Under the pieces are notes generated by a model. That model was given only the letters and a program-made list of their open reading frames with translations. It was not told the origin of the DNA and made no database searches. This document shows positions 17,860 through 27,494 of a stretch of DNA of 64,000 bases, in pieces. This stretch comes from CAWIMX01 sp963837345. GTDB taxonomy: Bacteria; Acidobacteriota; Vicinamibacteria; Vicinamibacterales; CAVVIG01. Each line of letters opens with the position of its first letter. The first letter of the stretch is position 1. The translations under genes were made by a program, and so were the position numbers. The stretch lies in NCBI GenBank assembly GCA_963837345.1, contig CAWIMX010000002.1, forward strand, positions 1-64,000, written 5' to 3'.

Positions 17860-20046
17860 TCACGACCCCGTGACCGGCTGCCCGGGATGGTATTCCCGTT
17901 CCGTGTGGCCCTCGAGCTGCTGCGGGTAGAAGTACACCTCCCGAAGCTGGCCGGCGGCATAGCGGGCGGCCTGGTCGTCGAAATGCGGAGACGCAGGGTC
18001 GCCGCTCTCGCCTCCCGCGGACACGGCCTTCGCGCGCACGGTGTCGCCGAACTCCACCACCGCGACGAAGCTGTTGCCGCTCGTGCCGTACATCTTCTTC
18101 GTGCCCGGATAGGTCCGTGCGCCGAACGACGCGAGCGAGCCCCACCGCGATGAGGTGAAGGCGACGGGAATGCTCGGGGCGCCGTCGTCGAACGGCTGCT
18201 CGATGTCACCGGTGAGCCGCTGGAATCGGTTGATCTCGCCCCACGGCGTCCTCCAGGTTCCGAAGTCGGCGGCCAGCCGATCCGACGCCGAGGCGAGCGC
18301 GTCGAGCAGCAGCGCCGGTGTGGCCCGGGTCGCCACGTACTCGTCGGTCGAGAGGCCTGCCCGTCTGGCATCGGCTGCCACTCGTCGGCCGGCTTCGTCG
18401 CCCCAGTACACGGCGAGCGACGTCGGCACGGACGATGCCGACCAGCGACGATCCCAGCCGCGCAGCAGCGCGATCTGATCGGCGACCTTCGTCTTCAGCG
18501 GGTTGGACGCGGCCGTGCGGTCGTAGGCCTTCAGCAGCGCGGGCATGAGCGTTTCAAAGGCGGGAAGATAGCTGTCGTACGCGGCCGTGATGAGCGAATC
18601 GAGCGTGAAGTCGGCGACGCCGGGGAACAGCCTGAGCGCGTGGAGGCCCCGGGGCGACTCGCTGGTGCCGCGATCGACGTAAGCCGGGTAGTCCTCGCGC
18701 TTCGGACTGGACGGCCCGGCGGCCGACCAGGGCCAGTTATTGCTGTTGTACAGCCAGCCGCTGGCTGGATTGAGCAGGCCTGGCGTCTCGTCGATCGACA
18801 GGACGCCGTTCCACTCGGTCGCCGGATCGCTGCCGTCCACGGGGCGGGTCCAGTCGAACGAAGGATCGCGCTTCGGGATGAAGTTCGAATGGAAGTAGGC
18901 GATGTCGCCGTCGGCGTCGGCGAAGATCGTGTTGTTCGACGAGTTGGTGTGCAGCTCCATCGTGGCGCGGAACGACGTGTAGTCGGTGGCCTTCGTCCGC
19001 GTGTACGACTGCGTCAGCGCTTTCACAGGCTCCTGCATCAGCCGGATGCTGACCCACTTGCCGGCGGTGTCGCGCACGACGGGCCCATGGTGGGTGCGAT
19101 AGACGGTGAACGTGCGCTCGGCCATGCCGCCGTCGGTCTTGTACGGGACGGTGATTGTCCTGGCCTCCACCTTCCGTTCCTCGCCGCCGTACAGGTAGTA
19201 GTAGCCATCGTCCCGGCGTGAGACGGTCTCGAGATATTCGTCGATATTGTCGACGCCGCTCGACGTGTGCATCCAGCCGGCGCGATCGTTGAAGCCCTGA
19301 TAGATGAAGAACTGGCCCCACGTGACGGCGCCGTAGGCGTTGAGGCCCTCGTCGCTCGTCATCTGCAGCTCCGAACGGAAGAAGAACGAGGTGTGCGGGT
19401 TGATGAGGAGCAGGGCGTGGCCGGCCGTCGTGTGCGACGGCGCGATCGCGACGCCATTCGAACCGGTGGGCTCCAGAAATTCGTCGCGTTGCCCGGCGCG
19501 TGCCGAGGGGCCCGGCGAGTGTCCGTAGAAGGCCTCGAGTTGGCCCAGGTTCACGCGCTCGATGTCGCCTCCAATGCTGCCTTCGCTGAAGGTGAGCGCC
19601 ATCCACGGCTCGAAGCGCGTGATCACGCGCGGCTTCACCTCGGGGTGCTCGTGGAGGTAGTAGTTCAGGCCGTCGGCGAACGAGTCCATGAGCGCCTTGA
19701 GCCAAGGCGGACTCGACGCATATTTCGCCTTCATGTCATCGGGATCGATGAACAGCTTCATTCGCAGGTCCCGGTAGATCTGCGACTCGCCCTCGGCCTC
19801 GGCGAGGCGGCCCATCGCGTTGATGTAGTTGGTTTCCACGCGGTTGAAATCGTCCTCGGCCTGCGCGTACACCACGCCGAACACCGCGTCCGCGTCGGTC
19901 TTCCCGTGCACGTGCGCGATGCCCCAATCGTCGCGGACGATGGTGACGCGGGCGGCTTCCTGCTGCCATCGGACGAGGTCCGGATTCGCGGGCTGCCTGG
20001 CACACGCCGCGGCCGCCAGCGCGCCGAGGATGATGAGCTTTTTCAT
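17860..20046 (-). CDS. Penicillin acylase family lipoprotein (Ntn hydrolase)
   Basis: 728 residues. The N terminus is a lipoprotein signal with lipobox LAAAAC (C15). The alpha-chain segment VTIVRDDWGIAHVHGKTDADAVFGVVYAQAEDD is typical. The autocatalytic nucleophile is Ser196 in TGSNGVAIAP, followed by LLINPHT, and the region around YFHSNF and GSDPATEWNG completes the fold. The enzyme would self-cleave and then hydrolyse amide bonds of acylated amines or acyl-homoserine lactones. It lies 4 bases before the matrixin gene. Confidence 0.88.
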   Translation of the reverse strand: MKKLIILGALAAAACARQPANPDLVRWQQEAARVTIVRDDWGIAHVHGKTDADAVFGVVYAQAEDDFNRVETNYINAMGRLAEAEGESQIYRDLRMKLFIDPDDMKAKYASSPPWLKALMDSFADGLNYYLHEHPEVKPRVITRFEPWMALTFSEGSIGGDIERVNLGQLEAFYGHSPGPSARAGQRDEFLEPTGSNGVAIAPSHTTAGHALLLINPHTSFFFRSELQMTSDEGLNAYGAVTWGQFFIYQGFNDRAGWMHTSSGVDNIDEYLETVSRRDDGYYYLYGGEERKVEARTITVPYKTDGGMAERTFTVYRTHHGPVVRDTAGKWVSIRLMQEPVKALTQSYTRTKATDYTSFRATMELHTNSSNNTIFADADGDIAYFHSNFIPKRDPSFDWTRPVDGSDPATEWNGVLSIDETPGLLNPASGWLYNSNNWPWSAAGPSSPKREDYPAYVDRGTSESPRGLHALRLFPGVADFTLDSLITAAYDSYLPAFETLMPALLKAYDRTAASNPLKTKVADQIALLRGWDRRWSASSVPTSLAVYWGDEAGRRVAADARRAGLSTDEYVATRATPALLLDALASASDRLAADFGTWRTPWGEINRFQRLTGDIEQPFDDGAPSIPVAFTSSRWGSLASFGARTYPGTKKMYGTSGNSFVAVVEFGDTVRAKAVSAGGESGDPASPHFDDQAARYAAGQLREVYFYPQQLEGHTEREYHPGQPVTGS

Positions 20047-20180
20047 GGCGGCCCTACTGTATGACGGGGGTCGGGCTCGAAACCAGCGGATTGTGGGCGC
20101 CGGATGGAACGCGGCCCATCGTTCTCTCGTCAGGTAACGCATTCCCGTCCGTCGAGTATGCACCGGTGGGGGAATCCGAC

Positions 20181-22613
20181 ATGACGCTGCTGAACGACAT
20201 TCGGTACGGCCTGCGCATGCTGGCCAGACGGCCCAGCCTGAGCGCGAGCGCGATTCTCGCCCTGGCCCTCGGCATCGGGCTCACCACCACGATGTTCAGC
20301 ATCGTGTACGCGGCCACCAAGGGCCTGCCGTACCCGGACCCCGATCGCCTGGTGGCGATCTATCGGACCCGTCCCGCCCAGAACATCCAGTTCATGGCGG
20401 TGGACATCCACGACTTCGACGACTGGCGCCAGAGTCAGCAGTGTTTCGACGACATCGCGGCGTACTACGTCGAAACCGTGAACGTCGGCGGCACCGAAGG
20501 CACGCCGATCCGCTATCTCGGCGCATACATGAACGCCCACCTGTTCGACGTGCTCGGCGTTCGTCCGATCCTCGGCCGCGCGTTCCGGCCGGAGGAAGAC
20601 CGCCCTTCGGCGCCGCCGGTCATGATCCTGAGCTATCGGGCCTGGCAGAATCGCTTCCACGGCGACCCCGACATCGTGGGCAAGGTCATCCGCGCCAACG
20701 CGCTGCCCACGACGATCGTCGGGGTGATGCCCGATCGGTTCGACTTTCCAGGGGCGCTCGACGCGTGGCTGCCGCTCCGCATCGACGCGCTGGCCTACCC
20801 GCGCGGCGGCGGCCCCGCCCTCGAGCTCACGCAGCTGAACGCCATCGGCCGGCTCGCGCCGGGCCGGACGATCGCGCAGGCGCAGGCGGAGATGTCGGGC
20901 ATCGCCGACCGACTGGCGCAGGCGTATCCGGCCACCAACGAAGGCATCGGCGTCCGACTGCAGCCGCTCATCGAGAACTTCGTCGGCTCCCAGACCGTGA
21001 CGATGCTCTACACGATGCTGGCCGCCGTGTTCGGCGTGCTGCTGGTCGCCTGCGCGAACGTCGCCAACCTGCTGCTGGCCCGGACGGTGCTGCGCGCGCG
21101 CGAAGTGGCGATTCGAACCGCGCTCGGTGCGAGCCGCATGCGGACCGTGTCGCAGCTCCTCGCTGAAACGTTCGTGCTCTCGGCGGCCGGCGCTCTGCTG
21201 GGGCTGATCCTCGCGCGGACGGCGATCGGGTTCTTCAACGCAGCGCTCGCCGCGCAGGATACGCCCCTGTGGCTCGTGGCGTCGCTCGAGCCGGTCGTTC
21301 TGGCGTTCGTGCTGGGCCTCACGTTGGTGTCGACGCTGGCGGCAGGCACGCTCCCGGCGCTGCGAGCGACGAGAACCGACGTGGGCGAGCTCCTGAACGA
21401 CGAAAGTCGAGGATCGTCGGGTGTGCGTCTGGGCCGCGTCAGCAAGGCGCTCGTCGTCGCCGAGGTGGCGCTGTCGTGCGGCCTGCTCGTGGGGGCGGGC
21501 CTGATGATCCGCTCGATCGTGAACATCGCCAAGTTCGACTATGGGTTCGACGCGGACAACGTGTTCACGGCTCGCGTCGGTCTGTTTCAGGCGGATTACC
21601 CGACGCCCGTGGCCGAGCGACAGTTCTACGACGGCCTGATCGAGCGGCTCGAAGGCCAGCCGGGCGTTCACGCCGTGGCGTTTTCCTCGGACCTGCCGGC
21701 GCGCGGATCGCAGGTGTTGAACCTGTCGATTCAGGGCGTGGCCTATCCGACGCCGCAGGACCGTCCCCGCGCCCGCCGCGTGGTCATCACGCCGCGATTT
21801 TTCGAGATCTTCGGCGTACGGCCTCTGCGCGGGCGCGTGTTCACGAGGTCCGACGCGGCCGACAGCCAGATGGTGGCGCTCGTCAACGAGCGCTTCGTCG
21901 AGCGCTACCTCGCCGGCCAGGATCCCCTCGGCGCGGTGATTCGCCTCGGAGACGACGACCAACCGTGGAGGACGATTGTCGGCGTCGTGCCCGACCTGCA
22001 CCTGGGAGGCGCCATTCGGACCGACGATCCGCACGACGAGGGCGTCTACATCCCGCTCGCGCAGAACACGATCAACTTCATGAGCCTGCTGGTGCGCACC
22101 GACCGGGACCCCCTGTCGTACGCCACGATGATTCAGGGCGAAGTGAACAAGATCGACCCCGCGCTGCCGCTCTACTGGGTACGCTCGCTCCGACAGCAGT
22201 ACGCGCTCGACACCTCGTTCTTCCGCATTTTCGGCACGTTGTTCCTCGCCTTTGGCGTCGCGGCACTGGCGCTGGCCACGATCGGCCTCTACGGCGTCAT
22301 GTCGTTTTCGGCGAGTAACCGCACGCGCGAAATCGGCGTGCGCATGGCGCTCGGCGCGGACACGCGACGGGTGCTGCTGCTGATCCTCCGGCAGGGCGCC
22401 CTGCAGCTCGCCATCGGCCTCCTCATCGGCCTCGGTCTGGCCGCGCTGCTCGGCCGCGGCATGAGCGTGCTGCTGTTCGGGGTGGCGCCCACCGATCCGG
22501 TGGTGGCCATCCTGGTGGTCGCGACGCTCGGGCTCGCGGGCCTGACGGCGTGTCTCATTCCGGCCCGCCGTGCGACGCGCGTCGATCCGATCGAGGCGCT
22601 CCGGTACGAGTGA
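20181..22613 (+). CDS. ADOP-family FtsX/MacB-like ABC transporter permease
   Basis: 810 residues. The ATG at 20181 starts MTLLNDIRYGLRMLARRPSLSASAILALALGIGL, the family's characteristic opening. It has two MacB-periplasmic-core plus FtsX cassettes. FtsX helices are around VLLVACANVANLLLARTVLRAREVAIRTALGASR and in the C-terminal ASNRTREIGVRMALGADTRRVLLLILRQG, ending in IPARRATRVDPIEALRYE. ADOP ('acidobacterial duplicated orphan permease') proteins are abundant in Acidobacteria and usually have no adjacent ATPase, as here. It presumably moves lipoproteins or peptides, but the substrate is unknown. Confidence 0.9.
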   Translation: MTLLNDIRYGLRMLARRPSLSASAILALALGIGLTTTMFSIVYAATKGLPYPDPDRLVAIYRTRPAQNIQFMAVDIHDFDDWRQSQQCFDDIAAYYVETVNVGGTEGTPIRYLGAYMNAHLFDVLGVRPILGRAFRPEEDRPSAPPVMILSYRAWQNRFHGDPDIVGKVIRANALPTTIVGVMPDRFDFPGALDAWLPLRIDALAYPRGGGPALELTQLNAIGRLAPGRTIAQAQAEMSGIADRLAQAYPATNEGIGVRLQPLIENFVGSQTVTMLYTMLAAVFGVLLVACANVANLLLARTVLRAREVAIRTALGASRMRTVSQLLAETFVLSAAGALLGLILARTAIGFFNAALAAQDTPLWLVASLEPVVLAFVLGLTLVSTLAAGTLPALRATRTDVGELLNDESRGSSGVRLGRVSKALVVAEVALSCGLLVGAGLMIRSIVNIAKFDYGFDADNVFTARVGLFQADYPTPVAERQFYDGLIERLEGQPGVHAVAFSSDLPARGSQVLNLSIQGVAYPTPQDRPRARRVVITPRFFEIFGVRPLRGRVFTRSDAADSQMVALVNERFVERYLAGQDPLGAVIRLGDDDQPWRTIVGVVPDLHLGGAIRTDDPHDEGVYIPLAQNTINFMSLLVRTDRDPLSYATMIQGEVNKIDPALPLYWVRSLRQQYALDTSFFRIFGTLFLAFGVAALALATIGLYGVMSFSASNRTREIGVRMALGADTRRVLLLILRQGALQLAIGLLIGLGLAALLGRGMSVLLFGVAPTDPVVAILVVATLGLAGLTACLIPARRATRVDPIEALRYE

Positions 22614-22655
22614 TTTCGTTAGACGACGGGCTTCGATCCGGTGTAAAAAACCGGC

Positions 22656-24337
22656 ATGACCCAGCCGCGCCGGATTCTGACGCTCCTGCTCGTTCTGACC
22701 GGCATCGCGCCAGTCGGCGCCCGGCAACCACTTCGCGCCCGGCACGGCATGGTGGTGGCCATGGAGGCGACCGCCGCCGATGTCGGCGTGTCGGTGCTTC
22801 AGGCGGGCGGCAACGCCGTGGACGCTGCGGTGGCCGTGGGCTTCGCTCTGGCCGTCACCCATCCCTTCGCCGGCAACCTCGGCGGGGGGGCTACATGCTG
22901 ATCCATATGGCCGACGGCCGCCAGACGTTCATCGACTTTCGCGAGCGCGCGCCGCACGCCTCGACCCACGACATGTACCTCGACGCCCAGGGCAATCCCA
23001 CGCGCGACAGCATCGAGGGCTGGCGATCGTCGGGCGTGCCCGGCACCGTGCGCGGCTTCGAGCTCGCTCTCACCAAGTTCGGGAAGAAGAGCTGGGCGGC
23101 CGACATGGCGCCGGCGATCGAGCTCGCGTCGAACGGCTTCCCGGTATCCTACGCGCTCGCCGAGTCGCTGAAGGGCTCCCGCGGCCTGGGCCGCGATCCC
23201 GAGTCGAAGCGCATCTATCAGCGCGACGGCCGGTACTACGAAGTCGGTGACGTGCTGAAGCTGCCCGAGCTGGCCGAGACCCTCTCGCGCATCGCGAAGA
23301 ACGGCGCAACCGAGTTCTATGAGGGCGAGACGGCGCGGCGTCTGGCCGACGAGATGTCGAAGCACGGAGGCCTCATCACGCTGGCGGATCTGAAGGCCTA
23401 TCAGGCCATGGAGCGCGCGCCGATTGCCGGGGTCTATCACGGCTACACGATCCTGTCGGCTCCGCCCTCGAGCTCTGGCGGTATCACGATTCTGGAGATG
23501 CTCGGGATGCTCGACGGCACGGGCTACGAGAAGGGCGGCCCCGGCTCGGCGTCCGAGATCCACTACTTGGCCGAGGTGATGCGCCGCGCCTACGCCGATC
23601 GCAACACCTATCTGGGCGATCCTGATTTCGTGAAGGTGCCGATCGCCGGCCTGCTCGATCCGGCGTACCTGGCGAGGCTTCGTGCGACCATCGATCCGGA
23701 ACGCGCCACGCCGAGCGAGCAGGTCAAGCCGGGCCGGCCGGCCGGCACCGAAAGCCAGGAGACCACGCACTTTTCCGTGGTGGACGGCGACGGCAACGCC
23801 GTGGCGGTGACCTACACCCTGAACGGCGGCTACGGCAACGGGATCACAGTCGCCGGGCTCGGCTTCCTGCTCAACAACGAGATGGACGACTTCGCGTCGA
23901 AGCCGGGCACGGCGAACATGTTCGGCCTCGTGCAGGGGGAAGCCAACGCCATCGTGCCGGGCAAGCGCCCGCTCTCGTCGATGTCGCCGACGATCGTGCT
24001 GAAAGACGGCACACTGTTCATGACCGTCGGCGCGCCGGGTGGATCGCGCATTCCCACGGCCGTCCTCCAGGTAATCCTGAACGTCATCGATTTCAACATG
24101 AACGTGCAGGACGCGGTGGACTTCCCGCGCATCCACCACCAGTGGCTGCCCGACCGCCTGTCGCTCGAGCGTGGAATCTCGCCCGATACCGTCGCCCTTC
24201 TCAAGTCGCGCGGCTACGACGTGGACTATTCGCCGGGTGTCGTCCTCGCGCAGGTCGCGGCGATCGTGAACGACGGCGGATGGCTGCAGGGCGCCTCCGA
24301 CGGCCGGACGGCAGCCGGCAAGGCCGCCGGGTACTGA
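22656..24337 (+). CDS. ggt: Gamma-glutamyltransferase, one frame break
   Basis: About 560 residues after repair. A signal peptide is followed by the large-subunit start RHGMVVAMEATAADVGVSVLQAGGNAVDAAVA. The small-subunit nucleophile Thr is in ETTHFSVVDGDGNAVAVTYTLN, and PLSSMSPTIVLKDG and GAPGGSRI form the active-site loops. The enzyme transfers or hydrolyses gamma-glutamyl groups such as glutathione in the periplasm. The frame breaks at a run of seven G at 22884-22890; one more G restores NLGGGGYML. A homopolymer error is the likely cause. Confidence 0.87.
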
Positions 24338-24347
24338 GGGAGGCACC

Positions 24348-25322
24348 ATGAGACGGCTGATTTCATTCCTCGCGCTGTCCGGACTGCTCGTCCTTCTGGC
24401 CGGCCCTGTCCACGACCTCGGGTTCGAACACGGCGTGGCGGCCGCGGCAGCGACCGACATCGTCAAGGAAGTCCGTGCCGCCATCACCGCACACGATCTC
24501 CCGCGGGGCGAGCGGCTGCTGAACGAATTCCGATCGGCCGAGGGCAATACGCCCGAGGCCCTCGAGGCGCTGTCGTGGCTGGGCCGCGGCGCGCTTGCTG
24601 CCGGCGAACTCGACGCCGCCGACCGGTACGCGTCGGACGCCTATGCGCTGGCCACCGCCGCTCTGCCGGCACATCCGCTGGCCGACGATCCGCACATCGA
24701 GATCGCCCTGGGCGCCGCGATCGAGGTCCAGGCCCTCGTCGACGCCCAGCGCGGGGCCCGTTCCGAGGCCGTCATCCGACTGCGTACCGCGCTCGACACG
24801 TATCGAGACACCCCGATTCACAAGCGCATCGTGAAGAATCTGAACCTGCTGACGCTCGACGGCCAGCCGGCGCCCGCCCTCGACACGCGCGAGTACCTCG
24901 ATCGCCCGGTCCCGACGTTCGCGGAGCTCAAGGGGAAGGTCGTGCTCCTGTTCTTCTGGGCTCACTGGTGCCCCGACTGCAAGGCCGAGAGCCCGATCCT
25001 GGCGCGGCTGCTCGAGCGCTACGCCGACCAGGGGCTCGCCATCGTCGCGCCGACGCAGCGCTTTGGCTACGTGGCGCGCGGGAAGTCCGCGCCCCCGGAT
25101 GAAGAGCTGAAGTACATCGTGCAGATTCGCGACCAGTACTACCCGTTCCTCCGCGATCAGCCGGTCCCGGTGAGCGAGGCCAATCACAAGCTGTACGGAG
25201 TCTCCACCACGCCGACTCTCGTCCTGGTCGATCGACGCGGGCTGGTGCGACTCTACCACCCGGGTCAGATGACGGAAGACGAACTCGACGCAGCCATTGC
25301 CGAGACGCTGCGCCGCGACTAG
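24348..25322 (+). CDS. Exported TlpA-family thiol-disulfide oxidoreductase
   Basis: 324 residues, ten bases after the ggt stop, with GGGAGGC before the ATG. A signal peptide (to ~residue 28) and a helical repeat-like segment (30-150) precede a thioredoxin fold with W207-C208-P-D-C211, the cis-Pro region GVSTTPTLVLVDRRG and a long insertion (TQRFGYVARGKSAPPDEELKYI). It probably acts on periplasmic disulfides or cytochrome c maturation. The adjacent cytochrome c gene fits this. Confidence 0.85.
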   Translation: MRRLISFLALSGLLVLLAGPVHDLGFEHGVAAAAATDIVKEVRAAITAHDLPRGERLLNEFRSAEGNTPEALEALSWLGRGALAAGELDAADRYASDAYALATAALPAHPLADDPHIEIALGAAIEVQALVDAQRGARSEAVIRLRTALDTYRDTPIHKRIVKNLNLLTLDGQPAPALDTREYLDRPVPTFAELKGKVVLLFFWAHWCPDCKAESPILARLLERYADQGLAIVAPTQRFGYVARGKSAPPDEELKYIVQIRDQYYPFLRDQPVPVSEANHKLYGVSTTPTLVLVDRRGLVRLYHPGQMTEDELDAAIAETLRRD

Positions 25323-25332
25323 GATGGATGCC

Positions 25333-25746
25333 ATGAAAGCACGATCGCTGCTGTTTCTCGTCGGCGTGGTCGTCGTAGCCACCGCCAGCCTGCCTATCGC
25401 ACAGAGCTCGACCGTGGAGCGCGGCAAGTACCTCGTCGAGCAGGTCGCCAGGTGCCAGGAGTGCCACACAGCCAAGGCCAACGGCGCGTTCGACACCACG
25501 AAGTGGTTGAAGGGCTCCCAGCTCGAAATCGCTCCCAAGGACCAGATTCAGGGCTGGCATGCCGCCGCGCCGAACATCACCTCCACGAGCGCTCTCTGGC
25601 AGCGCTGGGGCGACGATGGAATGGCGAAGTTTCTCGAGACGGCTACCAATCCGCGCGGCGGCAAGGCGGGACCACCGATGCCGGCCTATACGCTCTCGCA
25701 CGAGGACGCGATGGCCGTCGTCGCCTACCTCAAGTCTCTGCCGTAA
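25333..25746 (+). CDS. Exported monoheme cytochrome c
   Basis: 137 residues. The start at 25333 follows the TlpA stop by ten bases; an ATG at 25324 is also possible. A signal peptide (to ~24) is followed by the heme-binding C41-Q-E-C44-H45. The distal methionine is probably the Met in AGPPMPAYTLSHEDAMAVVAYLKS, a typical cytochrome c end. It would carry electrons in the periplasm. It is placed directly after a TlpA-like gene. Confidence 0.87.
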   Translation: MKARSLLFLVGVVVVATASLPIAQSSTVERGKYLVEQVARCQECHTAKANGAFDTTKWLKGSQLEIAPKDQIQGWHAAAPNITSTSALWQRWGDDGMAKFLETATNPRGGKAGPPMPAYTLSHEDAMAVVAYLKSLP

Positions 25747-25855
25747 CCCGAACGCTGCACAGCATTGCTTATGCAGGCGTCCGTCCCGTGGGCCGATAGT
25801 CCACGAGACGTGACGGGTGTCGGCGCGGCGCCGAACCCACGTCCGGGAGCCAGCC

Positions 25856-26638
25856 GTGCTGCGAGCGTGCGGAGTGAGCGACAGGGGCCGGGCGCGGCCT
25901 ACCAACGAAGACTGCTTTGGGATCGAGGACGCCCTTCAGTTGTGCGTGGTGGCCGACGGCATCGGCGGGCATCAGGGGGGTGAGGTCGCCGCCCGGCTGG
26001 CCGTGGACGCGGTCGCCGAGTTCTTTCGCGAGCGAGCGCGGCCGTCCGAGCCCGCGGCATCGCCGTGGCCGATGGGCTTCGATCCCGAACTCTCCGAGAA
26101 CGGCAATCTGCTCAGAACCGCCATTCAGCTCGCGAGCCTGCGGATTCTCGAAGCCGCCGTCACCGACACCGGACTGGTCGGGATGGGCACCACGATCGTC
26201 GTGGCACTCGCCGACGGACCTCACCTCTCGGTGGCGCACGTGGGCGACAGCCGACTGTATCTTGCGAGCCAGGGGCGCCTCCGAGTCATGACCGAAGACG
26301 ACTCCTGGATGGCGACACTGCTGGCGCGGCAGCCGGACGCCGACCCGGCGCTGCTGCGGCACCACCCGATGCGCGGCGCGCTCACCAACGTCGTCGGTGC
26401 ACGCGCGGGCACCGAGGTCCACGTCGTCGAAGACACGCTCTCGGGCGGCGAGCTGCTGCTGCTGACGACCGACGGGGTCCACGATGCGCTCGACGAGGCC
26501 GATCTGGCCCGGCTCGTCTTCAGCGGCGACCATGACGGCGAACCGCGCCGCCTCGCCGGTCGCCTCGTGGCGGCCGCTCTCGACCGCGGCAGCCACGACA
26601 ACTGCACGGCCGTCGTGGCCCGTTACGATCGCGACTAG
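25856..26638 (+). CDS. PP2C-type protein phosphatase
   Basis: 260 residues from the GTG at 25856, favoured because GGGAG lies 9 bases upstream and the resulting N terminus (LRACGVSDRGRARPTNEDCF) matches the family start; GTG 25817 is the longer option. Metal-binding motifs are all present: NED, VVADGIGGHQGGEV, GMGTTIVVAL, HVGDSRLYL, LLTTDGVHDAL and SHDNCTAVV. It would dephosphorylate Ser/Thr-phosphorylated proteins opposite a Hanks-type kinase, which is not in the window. Confidence 0.88.
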   Translation: MLRACGVSDRGRARPTNEDCFGIEDALQLCVVADGIGGHQGGEVAARLAVDAVAEFFRERARPSEPAASPWPMGFDPELSENGNLLRTAIQLASLRILEAAVTDTGLVGMGTTIVVALADGPHLSVAHVGDSRLYLASQGRLRVMTEDDSWMATLLARQPDADPALLRHHPMRGALTNVVGARAGTEVHVVEDTLSGGELLLLTTDGVHDALDEADLARLVFSGDHDGEPRRLAGRLVAAALDRGSHDNCTAVVARYDRD

Positions 26639-26669
26639 CGCGCGACCGCCGAGACACCGGGAGAAACAA

Positions 26670-26720
26670 CCACAGAGGCACGGAGGCACAGCGAACAGAA
26701 ATGTTCTCTGTCTCTCCGCA
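26670..26720. repeat. Imperfect inverted intergenic repeat
   Basis: The left arm contains CACAGAGGCACGGAGGCACA and the right arm TGTTCTCTGTCTCTCC, which pair imperfectly around AGAAA. This is the 'accacagaggcacagag' type of dispersed intergenic repeat seen in many bacteria. The second arm is degenerate. It sits between the PP2C gene and the response regulator. Confidence 0.45.
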
Positions 26721-26807
26721 AGTCGTCGACGCGAGCTGAAGACTCACCAGGCGCGTTTCCGATGTACCTCTTGCGAGATCTTGCACCACCGTGAGCCGTT
26801 GAGGAGG

Positions 26808-27494
26808 CTACCCGACGAACTTGTACCCGGTGCCGTGCACGGTGAGGATGTGCTCCGGCTCGCGTGACGACGACTCGACCTTCTGGCGCAGTTTGGCGAC
26901 GAAGTTGTCGATGGTCCGGGTGGTCGGCGATTCCTCGTAGCCCCAGACCTCGTTCAGGATCTGCTCGCGCGTGACCACCTCGCCCTTGTGGGCGACGAGA
27001 TAGCGAAGCAGATCGAATTCCCTGGCGGTGAAGTCGAGGCGCTGCGGGCCGCGGTGGGCCTGGTGGGTGCGAAAGTCGATCTCCACGTCGCCGATCCGGC
27101 ACGTTTCGAGGCCGGTCGGCCGGGCGCCGCCCCGGCGGAGCACGGCGCGCACGCGGGCGAGGAGCTCGGTGATGCTGAAGGGTTTGGTCACGTAGTCGTC
27201 GGCGCCGAGCTCGAGGCCGAGCACCTTGTCGGTTTCCTGCGATCGGGCCGTCAGCATCACGATGGGCGTGGGGTTGGCGCGGGCGCGGAGCTCGCGGCAG
27301 ACGTCGAAGCCGTTCTTGTTGGGCAGCGTGATGTCGAGGAGCACCAGGTCGGGAGCCGCCGAAATCGCCTTGGCGAGGCCGTCTTCTCCGTCGGCTGCCG
27401 TGATCACCTCGTAGCCTTCGAGCTCGAGGTTGTCACGCAGACCGAGCAACATCTGCGGTTCGTCCTCGATCACGAGTATCCGTTTCGCTGCCAT
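26808..27494 (-). CDS. OmpR/PhoB-family response regulator
   Basis: 228 residues. The receiver domain (1-125) has the acidic pocket E10-D11, phospho-acceptor D54 (DLVLLDITLP), T84-like MLTARS and K in YVTKPF. The C-terminal winged helix (135-228) has the typical LDFTAREFDLLRYL, REQILNEVWGY, TRTIDNFVAKLRQKVE and VHGTGYKFVG. Its start overlaps the end of the kinase gene by 62 bases, so the pair is translated together. Confidence 0.92.
   Translation of the reverse strand: MAAKRILVIEDEPQMLLGLRDNLELEGYEVITAADGEDGLAKAISAAPDLVLLDITLPNKNGFDVCRELRARANPTPIVMLTARSQETDKVLGLELGADDYVTKPFSITELLARVRAVLRRGGARPTGLETCRIGDVEIDFRTHQAHRGPQRLDFTAREFDLLRYLVAHKGEVVTREQILNEVWGYEESPTTRTIDNFVAKLRQKVESSSREPEHILTVHGTGYKFVG

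Noticed and set aside
20061..20180. Upstream ATG start of the ADOP permease at 20061
   Set aside because: It would add 40 residues without family similarity; ATG 20181 gives the conserved MTLLNDIRYGLRML opening.
20130..22862. 910-codon open frame on the minus strand opposite the ADOP permease
   Set aside because: Same shadow composition; the plus-strand permease is well conserved over its full length.
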